DNA from: Apostichopus japonicus
Lineage: Eukaryota > Echinodermata > Holothuroidea > Aspidochirotida > Stichopodidae
NCBI RefSeq assembly: GCF_037975245.1
Contig: NC_092577.1
Coordinates: forward strand, 28,063,898 to 28,127,897
Reading direction: 5' to 3'
DNA length: 64,000 nt
Positions 35,401-47,400 of the stretch are shown in pieces (position 1 is the stretch's first letter; each line of letters opens with the position of its first letter). Below the pieces are notes generated by a model that saw nothing but the letters and a program-made list of their open reading frames with translations, had not been told where the DNA came from and did no database searches. The position numbers were made by a program, and so were the translations under genes.

Positions 35401-38400
35401 GATGTACGAATACTACGCCAGCGAGGGCAAAAATCCACTGCGTAAGTTGATGTTTAGATTTTATTTGACTTTGAATCAGCGAAAGATTTGGAGATAATTT
35501 CAATGAACTTGGTGTTACCTGCCAAAACTCTCCTGGTTTTATCGCGCCTGTTCAGGATTTTAAGGCCATCTCACTCTTTCATAAGTATATGTGCTAATTT
35601 CCTGGTAAAAATCTGGTATTTTGAACTTTTCCTAAAATGCAATAAGATATGGGCATTGCAAATATATTCTTTTACCCACTTCCACTTTATTTTTCAGGAA
35701 ATAATTGTATAAAATTCTCATGGCATTGTGTTTTGCAGCAATACATTACTGCGAGAATTACTTTTACGTAAACTTTACTATTTATGTAAAATACAAAAAT
35801 GGTTACTTTTGGTAATTGCTTATCTTGTTTTAGTTGTAGTTTGCATAATTCTGCTAATTATATCCCTAATTTGCCAATTTTGAGATGGAAGAATGTTTTA
35901 GATAGACAAGGTTTGCATGTCTACCTTTGGAAGGTTTCTTTGAAAATAATAGTCATGGCTGTATGTTTGAAGCATCCATACTTCATTTTCATTTTCATAC
36001 TTCAACACGCTTGTGAACTAAAGTGTACTAATATGTTTGCGCTTTTGTTTTCAAACAAGAATGGAAAAAAATCCAAACCTTAAAGACCTGAACATCCTCA
36101 ACAGTCAAAAATCTAAATATGCATACATAATCTCTGTCTATAACCAATGTGTCCTGCCAGAAAGTATACATTTTTTTGCAAACGCAGTAACTATGTAAAT
36201 TTAATTTGTGTAAAATTGTTATTGATTTTCCTAAAAATTGAAAAAATATTGTTATCACTTTTGTTGTTATCATTTATATTGCATTGCACAAGCATCTTTG
36301 GAAATGTCAAAAAATGTTCATGTTAAACACATTTGATATTTTACAGCATTTGCATTTGCCGAACTTATTGACAATGCCCTGACAGCCACCAATGAAAATG
36401 CTGGTCCGAGATATATCGAAGTGAGAATGGTGAGTTGATCTCATAATTCCAATTTTTATTGCTATAGCTTACAGTAGGTTTGTACTAGGACAGTTTAAAC
36501 AGATTAATGTTTTTTTTTCATATTAATGATAAATAACCTGAAACATACAAACCAAAACTTCACCAAATTATATTACATATCTGATTTTGAGGTTGAAAGA
36601 AAATGACATTTGACACTTACCACAAGCCTCCAAAATAGTTGAGAGTACGAATCTATTGAGTACAAGAAAAGTGAAGTTTAAAGGTCATTTGAGGTCAGCA
36701 TAAGTCAACATGTGGCACCTTGTTAAACATGATGTCATGATATATCACATGATGGGAAGTTTGCAGGATGCAGTATGCATTAGTAGGATGCCTCATACTG
36801 ACTGCAAGAAATCAACTGTTTTTAGTCAAAGGTAATTTCAGTTCAATATTTCTGAAAAGAGGAAAATAGAAAAGGAATTTCCAATTCTGCCTGATAACAT
36901 AATTGAGACTTCCCTGCATTTTGGCATGTTAATTTGAGTCACTGCTAGTTAATTAATATCAGTGGACAGATATTTTGCATCGTTGGACAACTACTGTCAA
37001 TACTGTATATCGTAGAATTTTAGGTCATGGTGGGCAAAAATTATCAACATTCCCAATTTCGGAACACTGCAGAATCTGATATTGACAGGTAAAATGCAAA
37101 CATTCCATCAGTTCAAGCATTAAAAGTGGTTTGTGTAAGCATCATGACCATCATTCATGTATGCAAGATATAATCCTAAACTAGTTTATAAGGTGACGTT
37201 GTAAGTGTTTCATTTGTACTAAGTAGTGAATTGCTGATTTCAGTTCTATTGATTCTTGGCAAATAGATTTTTCAGCCAGGCTGCAGGGGACATAACCTCT
37301 GCAGTTTCACTCAATAAGCCCTGCAGCTTCACACAGTATGCACTGCTGGTAATGCTGCGATAACCGCTACCGGTTGATATTGATTCAGCCTTGCTGCAGG
37401 GGATTTTGCAGCTGCTGCAGCTTTTCATTTAGACACGATGCCTTGGGTTGTTGAAGAAGATACAGAGATTAGGTCATCAGATGATAGTCTGGAAACTTTT
37501 TTGCTTTTGCGTTAATAAGCGTGTAATCTTCACTATTGGAAAGTTACCATTTAAATTAGATATTTATACCCTGATATGAACACTATTTTTCTTCCCTTCA
37601 GTATTTCAATGACACCCCAGAGAAGTGCATGGTCTGTGTGTTGGACAATGGCAGGGGCATGACATCATCAGAGCTGAATAATTGGGCCATCTACCGTCTC
37701 TCAAAGTTCAGTCAGAGGAGACAGACGGATCACGAGTTAGTTCAAGATCCAACATTTCTTTAATACGTAATCAATAGGCATGTGATATTTACATAACTGG
37801 ATAATGCATATTCAGGTATATTTAAAGGATTAGGTCACTGCATATTCATGTAGTAATCATTTGATTGGCTTAAATGTGATGATAACATAATTAAATGGCT
37901 GCCCCTTTTCTTGGAGTAAATAAGTGGTGCAGAGTAAGCATTTCCTTTGCGAACAGATTTCAACGTTTCCTCTCTCATTTCCACTCTCAATTATTTTTAC
38001 ACCATGCAGTTGATGTCTTTCATTTTAGAAGGAAGAACTATCCCCTACACTCCCCCTCCCCCTCCCACTTTACTTTTCTATACATTTTTAATACCACCAA
38101 ATTGTACGGGATTCCAAGTAGGACTTGATCATTGACACAATGGTATGAAATTATTTTAAAAGTCCGCCTTCTACCTTTATAGAATATATCTATTCCTTCT
38201 TTGTAACATTAAGACATAAAAGTAACGATCAGATCAACGATGAGTTTGTTTTAGTAGAAATTGGGAGAACCCATCTTATATTTAATATGCAAACTGGAAA
38301 GACCAAATTATTAGCAAAATAGGAAATCTAGTCACCAAACTTTTCCTTCCTAGGCACGATGAACCAACAAGGTCTCAGAAACGACAGGCAGAAGAGTACC

Positions 38401-41400
38401 CACGGTTCTTGAATAGTGATATTTCCTACTTTGGGGTCGGAGGAAAAGCAGCTATATTTTTTATCGGCCAATCTGCGAGGGTAAGGTTTATGGGTGATCC
38501 ATTTGAAGATTTCTCTTTTGAGCTTTGAATTTAGGGATTTAAATTTTTTCTTGTAAGATTTAAAACTTGATTTTATTCTCATTTATCAAAGCTCTGTATT
38601 CGTAATCTTTACAAGAGAAACTGCACTGAAAGTCTCTTCAGGTGAAATTGAATATATAAAAGTCGTAGAAATCTGCTTATGTAATAAATGTGCAATTTGT
38701 GTCCAAACTCATATATGCAAATCTTTTTGTGTGGAGTTAGTTCTAGTTTGAAATTTTCACTTTTTCATGTTATATGTTTTTAACAGTCCTAACATGTATA
38801 AAAATATGTTTATATCGAAATTTGGTTAGCATGAATAAAGTTTTATATATTTATTCTGAAAGAGATGATATGCAAATCAGAATTGAAAGCTCTGCATAAA
38901 TAATGACATCATTAAACACTGTGCAGACATCATTGTTTTACTTGTCAAAATACATAATTCTTGTGATGACTTCAAACAAGTTGATCAAAGAAACAATTTT
39001 TAATATGTACATTTGTAGTTGTTAGAAAATATCATTGGCAATACACTGACTGAACTTCTGTTCTCTTGAGGTGAGATATTAATCAAATGTTTATATTGGC
39101 CTTTAAGACAGGGTTTCCATAACTATATCTCCCCACGAACCTGGGGGTTCATGCACCCCAGGTAGGGAACCCTTGCTTTAAGACAATAAAGAAAGCGTGT
39201 CTTTACTTCTCCTGTTATCGGATCCAATTATGAGATGACAGTCACTCATATGTTTGTCTTTGACAAAGATGTCCCGAGTAGTCTAAACTAACATAAACTA
39301 CGTATTTAAACATTCTGTTTGTTTTCATTGTTTGCGACCATAACAGATGATTTCAAAGAGCTCTACATCAGCTGATGTGCATGAACTCTCGTTATCCAAG
39401 GAGGAATTTGAGAGGCGGGAAAGAGAGAAGGAGTCAATCTACAAAGGTTACATTCATAATAGACAGGTAAATTAGCATTTTGATTGTTAGTATTTTTCCT
39501 GTTCACTATAATGTCACGTATCTCTTGATTGTTTGACAAAATCTTTGTTAGGTGATCTGAAAAATCCAAGTTGATTGTCCTGGGTAGTAAAACTTGAAAT
39601 AAAATATTTGCTTCTTATATGAAGTGTTTCGTTTCCCCAGTGGTAGATATTTAAAGTTTTATACAATTAATATTCTGGTTTATTCTCGTAATGGTAGAAA
39701 AGAGGTGTAACACCATCAGTAACTGGCAGAGAAAACACCTACTGTTGACCCCATCCCTAAACAAATGCTACCACTTACAATATTAATTCTTGTGGTAACA
39801 ACGTCAGGCCAACTTACTTTTACACATACTCTTTACACAGGCTCTCTAGTGGATAAGCAGTTTGCTAACAGTTTTATTTTATTTTAATATTAATTCTTAT
39901 CTGAGTTGTTAATTAATTTGTTGTCAAAATTATCTTGGCATTCTTAAAATCTTATTCTGGGTGAGGATTGGTTTGTAACCTCCCAACCCTAGGTTTGGTA
40001 TCAAGTTATTGTCTGAGTCTGGTGGATTTGAAGGGATAGATGAAGGATACCGCCCCCCCCCCCCTCTTAATTGAGTCTTACCGAGATTCACGTCATTGTC
40101 AGGTGGAGTCATTGCCTTGAAATGAGTCATGGAAATTGAGTCTCTGTGTCATTCCTATGTATTAAAAGTTGACCGATTTGTTTGAGTCGCTTCACGTTTG
40201 AATTGTATTGAACTTGATTCATGACTCAGTATGCCACCCCCGTCTAAAGAACTACGTGTCCCTCCATCTTCCCCGGGTCCAAGTTAAGGTTTCTTACTGC
40301 CGAAAACCTTTTTTGGCCGAGTGTTGTATCTCTCATATTTATCTTACAGGCCGGTGACGCTAGTCATTTCACAGAGAGCGATGAAAACATCATCAAACTG
40401 TTGCAAGAAGAGCTAGGCCAAGAGAGTTTCACACACGTTGTAATCACTGGTATCAAGCCAGAGCATGTTCAGTATCTCAGGGAAGACTTCAACAGATGGT
40501 GTACACAACTTGTGTGAGTACAACAAACCGACTTAAGTTATAGCTCATTGCCTCATTTACCAAAAATTAAAAGAAAACTTTCGTGCTTCACACAACTTTC
40601 TTTTCTTCTTCATTTATGTAACTTCTTCATAGTTCTGTATGAAGCTGTGGAGTATTTCTTCTTGCCTGATGTATGTAATACAGTCACGGCATGGCTTAAC
40701 TTAATGTAACTTCTTCTTCAATAACTTCAATAACTATTTTTTCTTTTCTTTTCTTTCTTTCTTCAGGGAGTCTTCCACATTGTTAAGCTTTTAAGCTTTA
40801 TGGAAGACTTCCCTCCACTTTGTACTTTTGTGGCAAAACAAATAAATAAATAAATAAATAAATAAATAACTGGTATTGTATGAAGCTGTGGAGTATTTTG
40901 CCTTGCCTGCTGTATGTTATACAGTCACGGCATGGCTTAACTTAATGTAACTTCTTCATTTATGTAAATTCTTCATAGTTCTGTATGAAGCTGTGGAGTA
41001 TTTCTTCTTGCCTGATGTATGTGATACAGTCACGGCATGTCTTAACTTAATGTAATTTCTTCATTTATATAACTTGTTCATAGTTCTGTATGAAGCTGTG
41101 GAGTATTTCTTCTTGTCCGATGTGATACAGTCACGGCTTGGCTTTAAGCTAGTATCCAGATGACGCACTGATAGGATTTCAAGTACCCTACTGTAGTAGA
41201 ATGTGCGAAAATGTGTATGCTGGCTACTGTAGTAATATCCCAATCAACCAAATGAGATATTTTGCCATGTTTCCTGTCACATGGTTATAGAAATCTCCAT
41301 AGCAACTGTTCTTGTGTTTTTTAAAGAGAAACACAACGGAAATTCATTCTTTGTTCATGGAAGAAAATTTTTATTTTTGTAAACCCTTAAACTGATGACT

Positions 41401-44400
41401 AACTGTGGTAATAGGGTTTTTGTGTTTTTGGTGGTTACTTTGCATTCTACAGTAAGTTAAAGTACCTATTCTCCAAGGCAACACTATAACACCAACAATT
41501 AAGTTACTTTCCTTTGTCAGCAGCTAAGACAGGGAAGACTTGTAGTTCTCCTCCAAACATTGGGATTTGAAATGGTGCATCAAAAGCTTGGTCACTTACA
41601 TAGAACTTAAATTTGTGAATGGTGCCAGTTCAACCTCCAATTTGAAACCGTCTGCAAGATTTGCTGTTATGAGCCTAATTCACTCATGGCATATATAATA
41701 ACGTCCTCTCAAGAGGTGTTAAAGGCATTGAAGACTCGCCCCAAACCGCGTGTGGCCATCTGAAAAGTTAACTTTCTGTTGCTTGCAAGTGACGTTTTGT
41801 TCGTGTCGCTACAAAATGCTGTATCGTTTCTACACTATGCTGTGGGTATTGACCGCAGCTGTATGTACTGACTGTACACTAGTGTCTAATTACAGATGGT
41901 AGCAAGCTGTGTGTGTATTTTCTGGGATCGATGGTGGTGTCTAACACTTCTGTTACACCTCATTCGAAACTAGGTCAGAATCCCAGCATTAGATGTCTCT
42001 TTTTGTGAGAGTCTTCACGCCCTTTAAGGTGTCATATGGGTAGGCTAAGTGTGTGGGTACTTCCTTTGCAAGGTGCTGTGTTTGTTTCACCTCCCTTTGA
42101 CAATCCAATGGTTGGTATCATGCCAACAGAACAACAAAATATCACTAAACGTAGTCAATGCAGAAGCCAAAGCAAAGTTGATTTGGTATGGTTTTAAATT
42201 TCCTATCAGCGATTTGATGACTATTGGTGAAAATCTATAGATAAGTTTTTAAGTGTCAATAATCATGGAGATTGCATGCCATTGGTGATGTGCAATAGAC
42301 TTATAAATATTCTTAACCGTAAGATGAAGAAAGTACCTACTTCTAGTTAATCACAATATAGATTTTGTCACAAGATAAAGAGAACCAGTCGGTCTGCAGC
42401 AGCAACATTACCCTTCCTAGGAATCAATACAATTCAAAGTTAAAACTGGCAATCTGCATAATGCATCAAAATAAGGTCAAAGGGCGATCACTAGGTCAAT
42501 ATGTGATATTCCACAAGGATTTTAAACCAATCATGTGTCCATTAGCTATAGGTTGCATCCAAAAACCTGCCATTCAGTACAAACGGCAGGTTTTTTCCAG
42601 TTGGTTAACTGAGTGATCAGTCCCATCTTTTCGCATCTTAGTTGAGCTGCCTATTTCGTCTATTAGGCAACTCTTCACACAGCTAGTCACCAAATCACTA
42701 TCAGATCAAGGCAGACATGGCAAGGTGTGAACAAATCAACTTTTCTAAACTAACCAGTCTGTTTGCAGAAGAGATCAAGTTTCAGTAAGTTGAGGTCAAG
42801 AGAGCTGAAAAATGCAACCTATGGTTAATGGACTAATTCTCGTCGTAATCCATCTCCTATTATCCGAAGTGTTTTCCGGATCCGAGAATGAGATATCTTG
42901 TCTCCGAACATTCATCTCACCTTTCATCCTGTCTTCCCTGTCTCTCATCCGCTGCAGTCACATATATCATTATTACCTCCACGGCCCAGAGGGTAACAAC
43001 CTCCCAAGATCTAACCAGACCCCCAGCAGAGCCAACAGCCCTTTCCGTCACATCAACATTGTCATCTCACATTACAACAAGGGCAAGCTGTTACAGAAGA
43101 GGAACCTCAGGGACGTCGACGATGACATGCAATCAAAGTTCCTCTCCACTGCGGCAGCAACGTTTGACTTCAGAGCCAGAGTCGAAGGGGATGCGGTGGT
43201 GGAGGGTTCGTTGAGGTACCATCCTTTCCTCTACAACAAGGAGACGTACCCATTGGATAATAGCAACTGGTGTAAGTATAACCTCTTTTCTGTCTTTGGG
43301 GGTGAGTTGGTAGGGCCTGATAGTGGTAGCTTGTAAAGCCTTCCATTTTCATTTTAGTTTTTATTTATTTGATTTGATTTGATTTGATTTTGTCACATGT
43401 AGAAATGCTGCTTTGCGGGTAAATGTTACTGTTTGTCACATGCAAAAATGCTGCTATGTGGGTAAATGTCACTTTGTCACATGCAGAAATGCTGCTATGT
43501 GGGTAAATGTTAGTTTGTCACATGCAGAAATGCTGCTATGTGGGTAAATGTTACTGTTTGCCACATGAAGAAATACTGCTATGTGGGTAAATGTTAGTTT
43601 GTCACATGCAGAAATGCTGCTATGTGGGTAAATGTTACTTTGTCACATGCAGAAATGCTGCTATGTGGGTAAAATGGTAGTCCGTCACATGCAGAAATGC
43701 TGCTATGTGGGTAAATGTTAGTTTGTCACATGCAGAAATGCTGCTATGTGGGTAAATGTTAGTTTGTCACATGCAGAAATGCTGCTATGTGGGTAAAATG
43801 GTAGTCCGTCACATGCAGAAATGCTGCTATGTGGGTAAATGTTAGTTTGTCACATGCAGAAATGCTGCTATGTGGGTAAATGTTAGTTTGTCACATGCAG
43901 AAATGCTGCTATGTGGGTAAAATGGTAGTCCGTCACATCCAGAAATGCTGCTATGTGGGTAAATGTTAGTTTGTCACATGCAGAAATGCTGCTATGTGGG
44001 TAAATGTTACTGTTTGTCACATGCAGAAATACTGCTATGTGGGTAAATGTTACTGTTTGTCACATGCAGAAATACTGCTATGTGGGTAAATGCTTGTTAA
44101 TGAAAACTGGTTATTTTTCACTATGGTTTACAACTTACCATTAGTTTTCTATTGTTCATTTACTTATATCTTTCTAGTTAGTTCATATGTTTTATGGCAT
44201 TTCAGGTTCTGATGCATTTGTGCTTTATTGACAAAGGTCTTTCATACCCAGTAGTGTGATGTTACGTTATGTTAACATAGTGATAATAAGCTTGTCAGTA
44301 TCACTTATTAATTGACTGTTGACAAAATCTAACTCTTTAATGTCACTGAAGGGTGGTACAAAGTTAAGACCATGGATTGCAACGTTAATTCCAGTGCATG

Positions 44401-47400
44401 ACAGACTTCGGTGGCTGCAGTCCAGCCTTTTGTTCCATTTATTGCTTTTATCTTGATGATTTCCCCCTCCCCCCTAGATGCTCCTAGGGATGATGGTTCA
44501 GATGACGATGGATTTCAGCAGGAGGACAGACCAGCGAGAGGCAATCGGCCAATCTTTGATTGCTACTGGAACGGAAGACTAATTCCGTACACCACCGTAG
44601 ACGAGTAAGTCGAGTGGATAGTGTGAACACACGTCTCACAGTTTATACTCTCAGCTTCATAGCTAATGTATCAAATCTATAGTCTGCATTGCATGTACAG
44701 ATAGTAAACCAGGACTGATCCTTTTTTTACTTTTCACAACCTCTCAGGGTTAAAAACCAAGTAGTTGCTAGTTGCATGATTGTGATGAGAAGTAAAAAAA
44801 TAAAACCCCTCCAAGAAATAAAAAACAAACAAACAAAAAATGCGGAAAGTAAATGATTGAGGATATCATAACTCCAGTCAATAGGGCAGTTCATGGAATG
44901 AGTTTATCAAATACGACAGACCAATTTCAGGTGGAATTTGTGCACAATTTTTCAACATTTTAACATTTTGCTGCTTCACTTTTGATACTAGTGTAATAGT
45001 CACATGTATGAGATTAACTTGGATGTTAAAATATAATTTACTGATATTAACAGAAATACTTTTGTTTTCAAGTTGGTATTGCAAATTTCAGATGCCCGAA
45101 GTTTGCATCATGCTACTATAGCTACCATTTTATGCACAAAATCTCTGCTCTGCCTTTTCGTAAAGCAGTTTACCGAATTTGAATATGTGATCTTGCGAAT
45201 ATGCGATGATATTGCAATCTGATCATTAAATGGACTGTGCCAGACATATTCTAAGGAGGGTATCCTTGCTCGGCAGATTCGATTGGTGTGGGGTTCCTAA
45301 GAGGATGGGTAACATCCCTATCCAATGCTACAACAGAGTGTCGGGCGTACTCTGGACGAACGATAAATTTCAAGTCAGTACAAACAAATTGACCTTCCTG
45401 GATTTGGGAGTCAGGCTGAAGGAGAAGTCGACTTACTTTGAAAGAATCACCTCTGGACAGGTAAACAGTTTCTTAAAGGTCATGGGTTTAAAATTAATTA
45501 AAAGTTGAGTAAAATTTTAAAACTTTATTTGGTAGAAATGAAAAGCTATACGAATTTGCTTGATCTATGGCAGTCTTTGTTTGCGTATTAATGAATTTAC
45601 ATAACTATACATTAGCGTGAGGGATTTTACCCAAAACTTTACGAGTTGTGGGTACCCATCCTGTATGCATCACGTTTCAAATTTTTAACAGGTGTGGCCT
45701 ACCATTCTGAGTGGTAAAATAACTCAAGTCACGGTACTGTCTCTGTGGAGGATAGCACGATTTTATTTCCTAATTCCTTGTAGAAAAGTGTTCATGGAAA
45801 GTTGCCAAAGGTACCTTTCTAGTAGTTCAGTTCAGATTCACCATTTTATTCCCAAACATTGAGGAGAATTAAGTGAGAAAACTGCATATCTCAGTCAGGA
45901 AAAATGCTTTGAGGTTCACAGATAATTGTCGAGTCATGACTGTCCACTATTTTGATTTTGTAACATATAGCGCTGTTATTCTGATTACTTTTACAGCTTT
46001 AGTCTTGTCAATTAGAAAATTTGACAGTTAAAATGCAGTTAAAGAGGTGGTCAAGTCTGAACAAATATGACCTTTTCTTTTTCATTGTGTGTATGTTGTC
46101 CTAGAGACAACCCTAAAAAACAAAACTCGCCCCCTCCAAAAAAAAAAAAAAACCTTTCCTGGAGACAAAATCAGCAATAATATAATCACTGTAATATATA
46201 TTTGCATAATGTAGTGAGATAAAGTGTTTGTTCAGTATTCAATCAAAAAAAGTTGCAAATAACTGCAAAATAACTGGATGGTCTCCATCACTTTTAACAT
46301 ATTCCAAGTTTCCTTGTAGCACAACAGATCCCTCGTAACACGACAGATCCCTCGTAACACAACAGATCCCTCGTAACACAACATATCTCTCTCCTGTTTT
46401 GTTTCGCAGCCCCAACGGTCCATCCATCGTAAATTTTCCGACTGGCTGAGAGACTGCCACGAGAGGTGCGATAAGCAGGTGCTCTTCCAAGGATTTAAGG
46501 AATGTATCACTCGGACGGACGTAGCCATCAAGAAGCACCAGTACCCTTGGTCAGTGTTTGAAAGTATCGTCTGGGAAGGTAAACAGTTCACTGCTGGACA
46601 ATTGGTAGGTGGCTAAGTTTATATCTCACATTTCTATTTCTCTTTCTGTAATTTTTGGAAAAGAGTCTTGGCACTTCTGTGTTTTTGGAGTGTAAGTATT
46701 CCTTTATTTCTTTTAACGGAAGACCCACTCTTTGTACCATATTCGTCCTCAGGTTCGAACTACCAGGACTAATCCCATAATCTACGGCACCATCAAAAAC
46801 TTCCTTCTCTTTGGGTTTCACGATGGAGATGTCTTTGCAACGGGCGGTGAGATGGTTCTTATTCAGGTAATAATTCCTGGTCAATGATCTCATTGCATTT
46901 CTTGTTGTAAACTTTGCTTAGGTACAACCGTCCAAAATCTAATAGCAATTATACAGGGACACCCCCTAATGTCTGAAGATTCCTAAAAAAACAAAAAAAA
47001 AAACAAACAAATATTATTATTATTATGATTATTATTATTATGATAATTATTATTATGATAATTATTATTATGATTATTATTATGATAATTATTAAATGTT
47101 ATTATTATTCTTTCTTCCGCTGTCGACTTAGGAACCAAGCATGCTGTATAATGAACTGAAAACGTTTCCGTTGTCGAGGCTGGACAGAGCAGCGGGGGAT
47201 CGTGCAATGAAGAAAGGAATGGACGAAGAAGAAGGAAAGTTAGTATGAAATGACTTAAAGCAGACGGGTGTGTGCTTTGAAGTAACTGGCTTCCAAATGG
47301 TTCAAAGCAAACAGTCGCATTTGTCTCAAAGCGTTCAGCTTCGTTTTCTTGAAAGCTGCCGGCTGCATTGGACCGAAATCAACTGGTAACAATTGCATCG

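Noticed and set aside
42812-42957. N-terminal extension of SMCHD1 exon 9 as coding
   Set aside because: The frame is open, but the acceptor at 42958 restores the exact conserved order after exon 8, and the extension overlaps the end of a TIR element.
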